A stretch of 64,000 nucleotides of DNA from Sulfurimonas sp. CG01_land_8_20_14_3_00_36_23 (GTDB lineage Bacteria; Campylobacterota; Campylobacteria; Campylobacterales; Sulfurimonadaceae), in the NCBI GenBank assembly GCA_002781365.1, contig PETN01000016.1, forward strand, positions 1 through 64,000, written 5' to 3'. Numbering within the stretch: the stretch's first letter is position 1; each line of letters starts with the position of its first letter. Under the pieces are notes generated by a model, which searched no databases, was not told where the DNA came from, and saw only the letters and a program-made list of their open reading frames with translations. The translations under genes and the position numbers were made by a program. Of this stretch, positions 36,523-54,244 are shown piece by piece.

Positions 36523-36598
36523 AGGCGTATAGCTCCAATGGTAGAGCACCGGATTCCAAATCCGGGTGCTGGGAGTTCGAGTCTCTCTACGCCTGCCA
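36523..36598 (+). tRNA. tRNA-Trp (anticodon CCA)
   Basis: AGGCGTA pairs with TACGCCT; anticodon loop TTCCAAA (CCA); T arm GGGAG-TTCGAGT-CTCTC; G discriminator and encoded CCA. The position between rpmG and secE is common in Campylobacterota. Confidence 0.96.
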
Positions 36599-36662
36599 CC
36601 ATTTATTATTAGTAAGGCTTAAGGGCTTTATTTATAATAAATGTAGTTTTGGGAAAGAAATA

Positions 36663-36842
36663 ATGAATTTAAGTACACACATAAAAAATGCAAAAGCAGA
36701 ATTAGCTAAAGTAATCTTTCCTACTAAAGGGCAAGTGAAACAAGCTTATATATCAGTTGTTATAGTTGTAAGTATAATAGCTGCTTTTTTAGCGTTGGTA
36801 GATTTACTTATGTCATCAATAATGTCTGCAATTTTAGGTTAA
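36663..36842 (+). CDS. secE: Preprotein translocase subunit SecE
   Basis: A 59-residue protein with an amphipathic helix (HIKNAKAELAKVIFPTKGQVKQ) and one membrane helix (ISVVIVVSIIAAFLALVDLL). This is the short single-helix SecE that clamps SecY in the inner membrane. It is followed 9 bases later by nusG, the near-universal pairing that supports the call despite low sequence complexity. Confidence 0.93.
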   Translation: MNLSTHIKNAKAELAKVIFPTKGQVKQAYISVVIVVSIIAAFLALVDLLMSSIMSAILG

Positions 36843-36851
36843 GGAGTAAAT

Positions 36852-37379
36852 ATGGCACATCAATGGTACTCTATACAGACCTACGGAAATGAACGAGTTG
36901 TTCGTTTAGCAATTTTAAATATGATAGAAGAGATGGGACTAGAAGACTTTATTGAAGAGGTGATTGTTCCTACTGAAGATGTTATAGAAGTAAAAGATGG
37001 CAAAAAAAAGATAACTGAGAGATCTTTATACTCTGGGTATGTGTTTGCTAAAATTGACTTAAATACAGAAGTACAACATTTAATACAATCGCTACCAAAG
37101 GTATCAGGATTCATTGGTGAAGCGAATGTTCCTACACCTTTAAGTGAGCATGATATTAATGTTATTCTCGATCGTGTGAACAACCGTGCAGCTCCAAAAC
37201 CAAAAATCTTTTTTGATAATGGTGAAACAGTTAGAATTACAGATGGTCCATTTGCAAACTTTACAGCTACGGTTGATGAGTATGATTTGGAACATGGAAC
37301 GCTTAAGCTAAATGTATCAATTTTTGGTAGAGCTACCCCTGTTGATATATCGTACACGCAAGTTGAAAAAATAATTTAA
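36852..37379 (+). CDS. nusG: Transcription termination/antitermination factor NusG
   Basis: A 175-residue protein. The NGN domain begins HQWYSIQTYGNERVV and has SLYSGYVFAKIDL and VSGFIGEANVPTPLS; the C-terminal KOW domain has GETVRITDGPFANFTATVDEYD. It binds the beta' clamp helices and links RNA polymerase to Rho or the ribosome. It is followed by rplK after 19 bases. Confidence 0.96.
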   Translation: MAHQWYSIQTYGNERVVRLAILNMIEEMGLEDFIEEVIVPTEDVIEVKDGKKKITERSLYSGYVFAKIDLNTEVQHLIQSLPKVSGFIGEANVPTPLSEHDINVILDRVNNRAAPKPKIFFDNGETVRITDGPFANFTATVDEYDLEHGTLKLNVSIFGRATPVDISYTQVEKII

Positions 37380-37398
37380 TTAAACAAAGGAAATAAGA

Positions 37399-37824
37399 AT
37401 GGCAAAAAAAGTTACAGGCTATATAAAGCTACAAATTAACGCTGGTGCAGCAAATCCTGCACCTCCAGTAGGACCAGCATTAGGACAACGTGGTGTTAAC
37501 ATCATGGAGTTTTGTAAATCATTTAATGAAAAAACAAAAGATAAGATGGGATTTAAAGTTCCTGTAATTATCACAGTTTATAGTGATAAAAGTTTTTCTT
37601 TTATTACTAAGCAACCTCCAGCTTCTGCTCTTCTTATGAAAGCGGCAGGACTTAAAAAAGGTACTGATAATCCTCTTAAAAATGTTATAGGACAGATTAC
37701 ACGTGCTCAGCTTATGGAAGTTGTTAATCAGAAAATTGAAGACTTAAATACAGATGATTTAGAGATGGCGGCAAATACTATCGCTGGTTCAGCTCGTTCA
37801 ATAGGTATTAAAGTAGTAGACTAA
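37399..37824 (+). CDS. rplK: Ribosomal protein L11 (uL11)
   Basis: A 141-residue protein of the GTPase-associated centre. [25 protein letters not shown] is the N-terminal signature (PPVGPALGQ); the C-terminal domain that binds 23S rRNA has [13 protein letters not shown] and [15 protein letters not shown] palindrome at 37822-37844 lies over and after the stop. Confidence 0.97.
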   Translation: MAKKVTGYIKLQINAGAANPAPPVGPALGQRGVNIMEFCKSFNEKTKDKMGFKVPVIITVYSDKSFSFITKQPPASALLMKAAGLKKGTDNPLKNVIGQITRAQLMEVVNQKIEDLNTDDLEMAANTIAGSARSIGIKVVD

Positions 37825-37844
37825 TACTCCTTAGTTGAGTATTA
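37822..37844 (+). terminator. Hairpin between rplK and rplA
   Basis: TAATACTC (37822-37829) pairs with GAGTATTA (37837-37844); a T-rich tail (ATTTTTAAAA) follows. The stem overlaps the rplK stop. It may be a weak attenuator or an L1-related regulatory hairpin, since L1 commonly binds its own mRNA near this junction. Confidence 0.45.
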
Positions 37845-37911
37845 ATTTTTAAAATCATCGACCACAGTGATTTAAAATTTTGTGGCAGAATTTTATACGG
37901 AGAATTTGAAG

Positions 37912-38604
37912 ATGAGTAAAAGATATAAACAATTAATAGAAAAAATTGATGTTACAAAAGCATATTCTGTTGCAGAGGCAACATCAACAGTAAGAGAATT
38001 AAAAAGCGCAAAGTTTGACGAAACTGTTGAAATTGCTATGAATTTAAATGTAGATCCAAGACATGCAGATCAAATGGTTCGTGGTGCAGTTGTGCTTCCA
38101 CATGGTACTGGTAAGACAGTTCGTGTTGCAGTATTTGCTAAAGGTGTAAAAGCGGATGAAGCTAAGGCTGCTGGTGCTGATATCGTTGGTACAGATGATT
38201 TAGTTGCACAAATTAAAGAGGGTGTATTTAACTTTGATGTAGTTGTTGCAGCGCCAGACTGTATGGGACTTGTTGGTCAAATCGGTCGTATTCTTGGACC
38301 AAAAGGTATGATGCCTAACCCTAAAACTGGCACTGTAACTCCAGATGTTGCTACTGCTGTTAAAAATGTTAAAGGCGGTCAAGTAACATTCCGTGTTGAC
38401 AAAAAAGGTAATATCCATGCTGGTATTGGTAAAGTAAGTTTTGAAGCAGAAAAAATTGCTGAAAACTTAGCATCTTTTGTTGCTGCTATCAACAAACAAA
38501 AACCTGCAACTGCAAAAGGTCGTTACATTAAAAATGCTGCACTTTCATTAACTATGAGTCCAGCAGTTAAATTAGATGTTATGGCATTAGCTGACATCAG
38601 ATAG
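37912..38604 (+). CDS. rplA: Ribosomal protein L1 (uL1)
   Basis: A 230-residue protein of the mobile L1 stalk. The start is ATG 37912 behind CGGAG at 37898-37902; the open frame reaches an upstream GTG at 37882 but homologues begin [12 protein letters not shown]. Signatures are [15 protein letters not shown] and [17 protein letters not shown] and the end SPAVKLDV. L1 represses its own operon in other bacteria by binding a stem that mimics its 23S site. Confidence 0.96.
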   Translation: MSKRYKQLIEKIDVTKAYSVAEATSTVRELKSAKFDETVEIAMNLNVDPRHADQMVRGAVVLPHGTGKTVRVAVFAKGVKADEAKAAGADIVGTDDLVAQIKEGVFNFDVVVAAPDCMGLVGQIGRILGPKGMMPNPKTGTVTPDVATAVKNVKGGQVTFRVDKKGNIHAGIGKVSFEAEKIAENLASFVAAINKQKPATAKGRYIKNAALSLTMSPAVKLDVMALADIR

Positions 38605-38609
38605 TTTTA

Positions 38610-38639
38610 TAGCTCATCATTTGATGAGCTATGTTTTTT
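38610..38639 (+). terminator. Intrinsic terminator/attenuator after rplA
   Basis: AGCTCATCA (38611-38619) and TGATGAGCT (38622-38630) pair, followed by T-rich ATGTTTTTT. It lies between rplA and the long rplJ leader and probably divides rplKA from rplJL-rpoBC. Confidence 0.7.
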
Positions 38640-38801
38640 AAGTTTTTATTTTGAGATAACTTTATCTTAAAGTAAAGATTTTTATTATGTAAAAATCTGA
38701 ATTATTTGGACTAAAGATAGTAGGGGTATCTGCCGAGTTGGTAGTTAGCTTAATTGGCCTTTCCCTCCCCGCTTGAAGTTATGTCTAGAAAGGAGAAATA
38801 T
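38640..38801 (+). promoter_or_regulatory. rplJ leader, candidate L10-binding element
   Basis: A 162-base leader with two AT-rich hairpins (near 38652-38668 and 38673-38697) and then a G-run GGGG near 38733 that can face CCCTCCCC near 38763-38770 around a structured core. The L10(L12)4 complex represses rplJL in most bacteria by binding such a leader. I infer the element from position and fold potential and did not match it to a consensus. Confidence 0.4.
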
Positions 38802-39284
38802 ATGCTTAAATCTAAAAAAGCTGAAGTAATTGAGCAATTAACTACTTCATTTGCTAATACAACAGCAGTTGTTATATGTGATTACAAAGGTTTGACTGTA
38901 AGTCAACTTGAAGAGTTACGTAAATCTGCTAAAGCAAAGGACACAAGTGTTCAGGTTGTAAAAAATACATTAGCTACTATCGCATTAAATAATGCTGGTA
39001 TGAGTGGTGTAGAGATTAAAGATACAAATATTTTTATTTGGTCTGATGATGTTATTGGTGCTGCAAAAGTAGCTGCTGATTTCGCTAAGACAAATGATAA
39101 ATTTGTACTTAAAGCTGGTTATTTAGATAAAGAACCTGCAGACGTAACTAAAATAGAAGCATTTGCTAAGCTTCCAGGTCGTGAAGAACTTCTTGGTATG
39201 CTTGCTGCTACTTGGATGGCTCCAATTACTAATATGGCTGTTGGAATCAATGCTTTACGAATAAAGTTAGAAGCAGAAGCTTAG
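38802..39284 (+). CDS. rplJ: Ribosomal protein L10 (uL10)
   Basis: A 160-residue stalk base protein: KKAEVIEQLTTSFANTTAVVICDYKGLTV, then LRKSAKAKDTSVQVVKNTLA. It anchors L7/L12 dimers on 23S rRNA. ATG 38802 follows AAGGAG at 38790-38795; the frame extends upstream to 38754 through the leader, but homologues start LKSKKAE. It is followed by rplL after 64 bases. Confidence 0.95.
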   Translation: MLKSKKAEVIEQLTTSFANTTAVVICDYKGLTVSQLEELRKSAKAKDTSVQVVKNTLATIALNNAGMSGVEIKDTNIFIWSDDVIGAAKVAADFAKTNDKFVLKAGYLDKEPADVTKIEAFAKLPGREELLGMLAATWMAPITNMAVGINALRIKLEAEA

Positions 39285-39348
39285 TCTTCACTTCTTGTAA
39301 GTGTGAATTAATTCACTAAAATATAATGATATATAAAAGGAGCTAAAA

Positions 39349-39720
39349 ATGGCTGTAACTAAAGAAGACGTATTAGAATTTATCTCAGGACTTTCTGTAT
39401 TAGAACTTTCTGAATTAGTAAAAGAGTTTGAAGAAAAATTTGGTGTATCTGCTCAACCAGTTGCAATGGCTGGTGGTGCTGTTGCTGGTGCTGCTGCTGC
39501 TGATGAACAAACTGAGTTCAATGTAATTATTACTGATGCTGGCGCTAAAAAAATTGGTGTTATTAAAGCTGTTCGTGCACTTACAGGTCTTGGCTTAAAA
39601 GAAGCAAAAGAAGCTACTGAAGCATTACCTTCTACAATTAAAGAAGGTGTTGATAAAGATACTGCTGAAGCTGCAAAGAAAGAGCTTGAAGAAGCTGGTG
39701 CAACTGTAGAAATTAAATAA
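39349..39720 (+). CDS. rplL: Ribosomal protein L7/L12 (bL12)
   Basis: A 123-residue acidic protein. The N-terminal dimer domain ([22 protein letters not shown]) is joined by an Ala/Gly hinge ([16 protein letters not shown]) to the C-terminal factor-binding domain ([22 protein letters not shown]). The L12 dimers recruit EF-Tu and EF-G. It has its own AAGGAG. Confidence 0.97.
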   Translation: MAVTKEDVLEFISGLSVLELSELVKEFEEKFGVSAQPVAMAGGAVAGAAAADEQTEFNVIITDAGAKKIGVIKAVRALTGLGLKEAKEATEALPSTIKEGVDKDTAEAAKKELEEAGATVEIK

Positions 39721-39736
39721 TTTTTACACCTAAAGA

Positions 39737-39822
39737 ATTACATGGAAAATAATTTTTCTATGTAATCTTTGATTTTCTGGGCGCTTTTACGATGTGATTT
39801 TGGTCACTCCGTAAAAGTGCCC
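39737..39822 (+). promoter_or_regulatory. Two hairpins between rplL and rpoB (attenuator or processing site)
   Basis: The first hairpin pairs ATTACAT (39737-39743) with ATGTAAT (39760-39766). The second is long: GGGCGCTTTTACG (39779-39791) pairs with CGTAAAAGTGCCC (39810-39822), with an inner GTGA/TCAC stem. There is no T run after the second. In E. coli the same junction carries an attenuator and an RNase III site that set the ribosome:polymerase ratio; that function here is inference. The remaining 109 bases up to rpoB show no gene. Confidence 0.6.
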
Positions 39823-39928
39823 TTATGTCGTTTATAAGCACTTTTGAATCAATCTATCTAGAGACGTCTAGATACGATACTCTTAATCAACTATGATTAA
39901 GCCCTAACAAACAACTTATCGAGGTTAG

Positions 39929-48590
<8,662 letters not shown>

Positions 48591-48607
48591 TATCTCAATC
48601 TTTTAGC

Positions 48608-48636
48608 TTTGGCATGTGGAAATTCCACATGCCAAA
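48608..48636. terminator. Hairpin made by an inverted pair of the recurrent word, after rpoC
   Basis: TTTGGCATGTGGAA (48608-48621) and its complement (48623-48636) form a 14-bp palindrome around a single A, 18 bases after the rpoC stop. The following AAGTAAAA has no T run. It probably marks the end of the rplJL-rpoBC transcript or stabilises it. Both arms are full copies of TTCCACATGCCAAA. Confidence 0.65.
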
Positions 48637-48733
48637 AAGTAAAATCCACAAAAATTCCCACCACAAATAATATATATTAATTAATACTTAAAATAAGCTA
48701 ACTTTAATTACAATTTTTGTATGATTTCGTGTC

Positions 48734-48739
48734 TATAAT
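48734..48739 (+). promoter_or_regulatory. Predicted -10 box for rpsL-rpsG-fusA
   Basis: TATAAT, 54 bases before the rpsL start, behind T-rich DNA; no -35 box. Confidence 0.5.
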
Positions 48740-48792
48740 TCTCTAAAACAGAGGATTAAATTCTACTGGAAAAATTAAGTAAAAGGAATTGT

Positions 48793-49170
48793 ATGCCTAC
48801 AATCAATCAATTGATTCGTAATGAGCGTAAACGTGTGATTAAAAAATCTAAATCGCCAGCGCTAGTTTCGTGTCCTCAACGTCGTGGTGTTTGTACTCGT
48901 GTTTACACAACTACACCAAAAAAACCTAACTCTGCTTTAAGAAAAGTAGCAAAAGTTCGTTTAACTTCAGGTTTTGAAGTTATTTCTTATATTGGTGGTG
49001 AAGGTCACAACCTTCAAGAACACTCAATCGTTCTTGTTCGTGGCGGTCGTATTAAAGATTTACCTGGTGTTAAGTATCATATCGTTCGTGGTGCATTAGA
49101 TACTGCTGGTGTTGCTAACCGTACGGTTGCTCGTTCTAAATACGGTACTAAAAAACCAAAAGTTAAGTAA
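48793..49170 (+). CDS. rpsL: Ribosomal protein S12 (uS12)
   Basis: A 125-residue protein of the decoding centre. The two loops that touch the A site are intact: [12 protein letters not shown] (Lys at the position of E. coli K43) and [13 protein letters not shown] (Lys near K88), which predicts streptomycin sensitivity by this gene. The start has AAAGGAA upstream. It heads the str operon with rpsG and fusA. Confidence 0.97.
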   Translation: MPTINQLIRNERKRVIKKSKSPALVSCPQRRGVCTRVYTTTPKKPNSALRKVAKVRLTSGFEVISYIGGEGHNLQEHSIVLVRGGRIKDLPGVKYHIVRGALDTAGVANRTVARSKYGTKKPKVK

Positions 49171-49257
49171 TTTCTAAAAATAGAAATTTGCAGAAAATAT
49201 ATGCTCAAGCTAGCACAGGACTTTTTTAAAAGTTTTGAGTAAATTTGAAAAAATTGA

Positions 49258-49740
<483 letters not shown>

Positions 49741-49933
49741 CTACTATTTTCACACACAAAGGGAAGTAATTCCCTTTGATACGTTAACACTAGGTTTTGC
49801 TCAGCGCAAAGCTCAAGTTTGCTTGCAAACTTTTGTGTTGACATTTTTTAAAGATTTAAAACCTCTTTTATAAGTAAATACGACTTATTTATAAAAGAGG
49901 TTATCTCTCAACTCATTTAACAAGGTACTAAAA
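49741..49933 (+). promoter_or_regulatory. rpsG-fusA spacer with two inverted repeats
   Basis: AAGTTTG/CAAACTT around CTTG (about 49822-49839) is followed by T-rich DNA, a candidate attenuator. CCTCTTTTATA (49862-49872) and TATAAAAGAGG (49890-49900) form a second hairpin shortly before the fusA ribosome site. A small frame crossing this spacer has no support as a gene. Confidence 0.45.
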
Positions 49934-52024
49934 ATGGCAAGAAGTCACAAACTAGAAGATGTAAGAAATATCGGTATTGCTGCGCATATTGATGCGGGTA
50001 AAACTACTGCAACAGAAAGAATCCTATTCTACACAGGTGTAGAACATAAAATCGGTGAGGTTCATGATGGTGCAGCTACTATGGACTGGATGGAACAAGA
50101 ACAAGAGAGAGGTATTACAATTACTTCTGCTGCAACAACTTGTGAGTGGGCTGGAAAGCAAATAAATATTATCGACACTCCGGGTCACGTTGACTTTACA
50201 ATTGAAGTTGAGCGTTCTATGCGTGTACTTGATGGTGCTGTTTCAGTATTCTGTGCTGTTGGTGGTGTTCAACCTCAATCAGAAACTGTTTGGAGACAAA
50301 GAAACCGTTATGGCGTACCATCTATTGTTTTCGTTAACAAGATGGATAGAACAGGAGCAGATTTCTACGAAGTTGAGAGACAAATTCGTGACCGTTTAAA
50401 GGGAAATCCAGTGCCTATTCAGATTCCAATCGGTGCTGAAGATAAATTTGACGGTGTTATTGATTTGATTAAAATGAAAGCTATCGTGTGGGACAAAGAT
50501 GCTGAAATGGGTTCTAACTACCATGTAGAAGAAATCCCAGCTGACCTTCAAGATAAAGCAGATGAGTATAGAGAAAAATTACTTGAATCAATTTCAGAAG
50601 TGGATGGAAATGAATCATTTGCAGAAAAATTCCTAGAGGGTGAAGAGATTTCTGAAGAGGAAATTACTGCCGCTGTAAAACAAGCTACAATTGGCATGGC
50701 TATTGTTCCTATGACTTGTGGTACTGCTTTTAAAAATAAAGGTATTCAAACTTTACTTGATGCAGTTGTTGCTTATCTTCCAGCTCCTACAGAGTGTGCT
50801 CCTATTAAAGGGACAATGATGGATGATGAAAATGTTGAAGTAATTGTTCCATCAACTGATGATGGTAAATTTGCATCATTAGCATTTAAAATTATGACAG
50901 ATCCATTTGTTGGTACGTTAACATTTATTCGTGTTTATCGTGGTTCACTTGAAGCAGGCTCATTTGTTCATAACTCTACTAAAGACAAGAGAGAACGTAT
51001 TGGACGTATCGTGAAAATGCATGCTATCAAGCGTGAAGAAGTTAAAGAGATTTATGCTGGTGAGATTGGTGCTGTTGTTGGTCTAAAATATACAACAACT
51101 GGTGATACATTATGTGACCCTTCTGATACAGTTGTACTAGAGCGTATGGATTTCCCAGAACCAGTTATCTCTGTTGCAGTTGAGCCAAAGACGAAAGCTG
51201 ACCAAGAAAAAATGGGTATTGCTTTAAGCAAACTTGCTGCTGAAGATCCATCATTTAGAGTAAATACAGATGAAGAGACAGGTCAAACTATTATCTCAGG
51301 AATGGGTGAGTTACACCTTGAAATTCTTGTTGACCGTATGAAAAGAGAGTTTAAAGTAGAGGCTGAAGTTGGTGCTCCACAAGTTTCTTACCGTGAAACT
51401 ATTAGAGATGCAGTAAAACAAGAGTACAAATACGCAAAACAATCTGGTGGTCGTGGTGCGTTTGGTCATGTTTATCTTGAAATCAAACCGGGTGTTGCTG
51501 GTACTGGATTTGTATTCCACAATGAAATCAAAGGTGGTACAGTTCCTAAAGAGTATATTCCAGCTGTTGAAAAAGGTTGTAAAGAGTCTATGTCAAATGG
51601 TGTTCTTGCGGGTTACCCAATGGAAGATATTGATATTACACTTTATGATGGTTCTTACCATGATGTTGACTCGAATGAGATGGCGTTTAAACTTGCTGCT
51701 TCAATGGGATTTAAAGAGGGTTGTAGAAAAGCTAGACCATCTATACTTGAACCACTTATGAAAGTCGAAGTTGAAGTTCCTGAAGATTATATGGGGGATG
51801 TTATCGGTGACCTTAATCGTCGTCGTGGTCAAATCAACAACATGAGCGACCGTTCAGGTAATAAAATTGTTGATGCTTTCGTACCTCTTGCTGAAATGTT
51901 CGGTTACTCAACTGACCTTCGTTCTGCAACTCAAGGTCGTGCTACATACTCTATGGAATTCGATCACTATGAAGAAGTTCCTAAAAATGTATCTGAAGAG
52001 ATTATCAAAAAAAGAAACGGCTAG
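49934..52024 (+). CDS. fusA: Elongation factor G
   Basis: A 696-residue translocase GTPase. The P-loop is [19 protein letters not shown], the switch region [12 protein letters not shown], then DTPGHVDFT and [10 protein letters not shown]. Domains 2 to 5 follow with [18 protein letters not shown] and the domain 5 SMGFKEG. It is followed by a hairpin at 52029. No tuf follows it, because tuf stands upstream of secE in this window. Confidence 0.98.
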   Translation: MARSHKLEDVRNIGIAAHIDAGKTTATERILFYTGVEHKIGEVHDGAATMDWMEQEQERGITITSAATTCEWAGKQINIIDTPGHVDFTIEVERSMRVLDGAVSVFCAVGGVQPQSETVWRQRNRYGVPSIVFVNKMDRTGADFYEVERQIRDRLKGNPVPIQIPIGAEDKFDGVIDLIKMKAIVWDKDAEMGSNYHVEEIPADLQDKADEYREKLLESISEVDGNESFAEKFLEGEEISEEEITAAVKQATIGMAIVPMTCGTAFKNKGIQTLLDAVVAYLPAPTECAPIKGTMMDDENVEVIVPSTDDGKFASLAFKIMTDPFVGTLTFIRVYRGSLEAGSFVHNSTKDKRERIGRIVKMHAIKREEVKEIYAGEIGAVVGLKYTTTGDTLCDPSDTVVLERMDFPEPVISVAVEPKTKADQEKMGIALSKLAAEDPSFRVNTDEETGQTIISGMGELHLEILVDRMKREFKVEAEVGAPQVSYRETIRDAVKQEYKYAKQSGGRGAFGHVYLEIKPGVAGTGFVFHNEIKGGTVPKEYIPAVEKGCKESMSNGVLAGYPMEDIDITLYDGSYHDVDSNEMAFKLAASMGFKEGCRKARPSILEPLMKVEVEVPEDYMGDVIGDLNRRRGQINNMSDRSGNKIVDAFVPLAEMFGYSTDLRSATQGRATYSMEFDHYEEVPKNVSEEIIKKRNG

Positions 52025-52028
52025 TTAT

Positions 52029-52056
52029 TTAAATACTTCTTTTTAGAAGTATTTAA
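52029..52056 (+). terminator. Hairpin after fusA
   Basis: TTAAATACTTCT (52029-52040) pairs with AGAAGTATTTAA (52045-52056) around TTTT: a perfect 12-bp stem, 4 bases after the stop. No T run follows, so it may be an end-stabilising hairpin. Confidence 0.55.
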
Positions 52057-52116
52057 TATCCATTCACCCCCTAAACTACTTTATCTAAATTCAAAACAAA
52101 TTTTAAATATATAGTT

Positions 52117-52371
52117 TTACGGGTTCTTTTTATTCCTGTTTTTTATATAAAAGATAAACTTTAAAAGAAGCCTGAAAACTCCTATAATTAGATAGAAAAC
52201 AAAACTCCACACAATCGGATGAAAGTAACTCCCACTCTTTTGAATTAATTCTATTCTTGTCAGAAATGAAGTGAGTAAATCTGGGTGTTGTACAATAGCT
52301 AATATTACAAAAATAGCAAAAAAATACAAAAGTTCAAATTTGAATATTCTAATCATTATAAATTGTATCAT
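52117..52371 (-). CDS. Small membrane protein, hypothetical
   Basis: An 84-residue protein with two membrane helices (ELLYFFAIFVILAIV and VWSFVFYLIIGVFRLLL) and a basic C-terminus (KNRNKKNP) on the cytoplasmic side. The ATG at 52371 or a second one 15 bases on (MIRIFKF) may be used; no strong ribosome site is seen. I do not recognise the family. Confidence 0.5.
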   Translation of the reverse strand: MIQFIMIRIFKFELLYFFAIFVILAIVQHPDLLTSFLTRIELIQKSGSYFHPIVWSFVFYLIIGVFRLLLKFIFYIKNRNKKNP

Positions 52372-52381
52372 GATAATCTGA

Positions 52382-52387
52382 TATAAT
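52382..52387 (+). promoter_or_regulatory. Predicted -10 box
   Basis: TATAAT, 30 bases before the ATG at 52417; AT-rich surroundings and no -35. Confidence 0.4.
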
Positions 52388-52416
52388 TAAATAAAATAAA
52401 AAATATAGGTAAATTT

Positions 52417-53091
52417 ATGAAAAATCTAGTTGTTTTATTTCTAATCTCAACACTTCTAAATGCACAAAATCCTAAAGTCTATGCTGCTCTAGGAGATATT
52501 ATATATAACAACGCACCTAAGATTGAAAAATTAAAAGATCTCTCAACATTTGCATCTTCCATTGATAAAATCAATCAATATATAAATGATGTTAACACAT
52601 CAAAAGAGTACGGCTTTTTGCTAGATGCTGGGGATATGCAGAGTGATAAGCTAATCTATTTAAAAAAACTAAGAGGATTAGTAAAAACAAATGACTACTT
52701 TGTGAGAAGTGTAAAAAGCAAATTTAAGATTTCTATGGATACCCAAGACCATTTACTTTTTTCTGCAACTGTAAATAGTGGTCTTATTGATACAGAAAAA
52801 AATAAATCAGAAATAGTTAACTATTATTTAGAACACAGTGATGACATAAATGCGAGCGGAATTATTCAAGAGTTCTTAGACCAAGATGAAGCATTAAGAA
52901 AAGAGAAAGAGAAGCGCTTAAAAAATAGAGCTATAGAGAAAGATATAAAAGAGTCGCAAGAAGCAAAGATAAAAAGATTGAGAAAAAATGATAAAGAGAA
53001 ACAAGAAGTTCTCAAAAAATCTCTTGAAGAGGAAGTTCTAAAAAAGAAATCTGCTATAAGAGAGAATCTTATAAAAGAGTTGTCTAACTAA
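52417..53091 (+). CDS. Exported protein with coiled-coil C-terminus, hypothetical
   Basis: A 224-residue protein with a Sec signal peptide (MKNLVVLFLISTLLNA, cut before QNPKV). The mature part (about 17-150) is helical, with KEYGFLLDAGDMQ and YFVRSVKSKF. The last 75 residues are a very charged coiled coil (EALRKEKEKRLKNRAIEKDIKE and so on). No known domain is visible; a periplasmic structural role is possible. It converges with bpt with a 4-base overlap. Confidence 0.65.
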   Translation: MKNLVVLFLISTLLNAQNPKVYAALGDIIYNNAPKIEKLKDLSTFASSIDKINQYINDVNTSKEYGFLLDAGDMQSDKLIYLKKLRGLVKTNDYFVRSVKSKFKISMDTQDHLLFSATVNSGLIDTEKNKSEIVNYYLEHSDDINASGIIQEFLDQDEALRKEKEKRLKNRAIEKDIKESQEAKIKRLRKNDKEKQEVLKKSLEEEVLKKKSAIRENLIKELSN

Positions 53092-53801
53092 TTCCACTCA
53101 AAATCTTCATTTTCTGAGGGCTTTCCTTTTAAAGTCATATAAGGCTTATAGTGTGATTTATATGCTAAAGAGGGGCAATCTTCTACATAATAACCAAGAT
53201 ATATCCATTTTTTATTACTTCTTTTAGCAAATTTTATTTGATTATAAAGAGAGAGTTTACCTAAAGAGTAATCTGTATATTCAGGGTCATAATAAAAATA
53301 TATTGAAGATATACCATCTGGTAAAATATCAATTAAGTCTACACCTATCAGTCTATGTTTATCATAATATAAAACTTCATAGCCAAAGTCATTGTAACCA
53401 CTTACAAAAGAGTTATAGTAATGTTCATGTGAAGTGTCTTGGTACTCCCACCCTTTTTTCTCTTTCATAAAAAGATGGTATTTTGTAAATAAATCTAAGT
53501 GTGCTTGGGTCATGGTAGGAGTTTGAATAAAGCTGTTAATTGCAGAGGCTTTTTTCATGACTCTTCTCTGTGATTTTGAAAATTCAAAATTCACTACATC
53601 TATTTTAATACTTTGACACTCTTGGCAGGAATCGCATACAGGTCTAAAATACATTTTCCCAAAGCGTCGGAATCCTCTTTCTACTAAATTTTGGTTATAT
53701 GCGATATCACAACTATGTATCAGTTTATAGTGTGTAGTCTGCTCCTTATCATGCAAATAGGAACATTTATCGCTTAGGGAAAATTCTTTAAGTAAATTCA
53801 T
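53088..53801 (-). CDS. bpt: Aspartate/glutamate leucyltransferase
   Basis: A 237-residue aminoacyl-tRNA-protein transferase of the Ate1/Bpt family. The N-terminus has CSYLHDKEQTTHYKLI and FRPVCDSCQECQSIKIDV, with the Cys cluster, and the GNAT-like second half has KGWEYQDTSHEHYYNSF, IYFYYDPEY and KWIYLGYYVEDCPSLAYKS. It should add Leu from Leu-tRNA to proteins with N-terminal Asp or Glu, marking them for ClpAP/ClpS degradation in the N-degron pathway. Arginine specificity, as in eukaryotes, cannot be ruled out by eye. Confidence 0.82.
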   Translation of the reverse strand: MNLLKEFSLSDKCSYLHDKEQTTHYKLIHSCDIAYNQNLVERGFRRFGKMYFRPVCDSCQECQSIKIDVVNFEFSKSQRRVMKKASAINSFIQTPTMTQAHLDLFTKYHLFMKEKKGWEYQDTSHEHYYNSFVSGYNDFGYEVLYYDKHRLIGVDLIDILPDGISSIYFYYDPEYTDYSLGKLSLYNQIKFAKRSNKKWIYLGYYVEDCPSLAYKSHYKPYMTLKGKPSENEDFEWN

Positions 53802-53850
53802 ACTTGAAGTTTGACATAATTCATGTTAAATCTTTACTAAAAGGAAGCAC

Positions 53851-54171
53851 TTGGAATTTTTTTTAAAATACAAAACAGTGATTTTTAGAACTGTAGGTTC
53901 GCTCATGCTTCTTATAGGCTTTGTTACCTATTTTTGGGCAACTCCAAAAGAGGGTTATTCTGAATCTGACGTGGCAGCCGCAAATGTTGCTAGAATGGAA
54001 GCGAGCATCTCTGGAGGGAGTAGCACAAAGAGTGAAGCGAAGCAAAGCAGTTCTAAGTTTTTGGATGAATTAAAAAACACTCGAGAGAAGCAGATTAGGT
54101 ATCTTACAATTATGGCTATGCTCTTTGGCATAGCCTTCTTAATCTATAGTTTTGTGAAAAAAGACGAATAG
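53851..54171 (+). CDS. Small membrane protein, hypothetical
   Basis: A 106-residue protein with TTG as start behind AAGGA at 53841-53845. Two membrane helices (TVGSLMLLIGFVTYFWA and LTIMAMLFGIAFLIYSFV) flank a soluble stretch rich in Ser and Lys (GGSSTKSEAKQSSSK). No family recognised. It lies divergent from bpt and convergent with prfB. Confidence 0.6.
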   Translation: MEFFLKYKTVIFRTVGSLMLLIGFVTYFWATPKEGYSESDVAAANVARMEASISGGSSTKSEAKQSSSKFLDELKNTREKQIRYLTIMAMLFGIAFLIYSFVKKDE

Positions 54172-54182
54172 AGTGAGCTTGC

Positions 54183-54244
54183 AAAAGCGCTCTGCTTGTT
54201 TTCTGAAGAAACATTTTACTTCGTAAAAGCGCTCTGCTTGTTTT
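54183..54244. repeat. 20-base direct duplication at the prfB 3' end
   Basis: AAAAGCGCTCTGCTTGTTTT occurs at 54183-54202 and again at 54225-54244, 42 bases apart. The second copy encodes the prfB C-terminus (NKQSAF); the first lies beyond the stop. Confidence 0.85.

Noticed and set aside
36881-37357. Long minus-strand frame opposite nusG
   Set aside because: A shadow of nusG; codons and residues are not gene-like.
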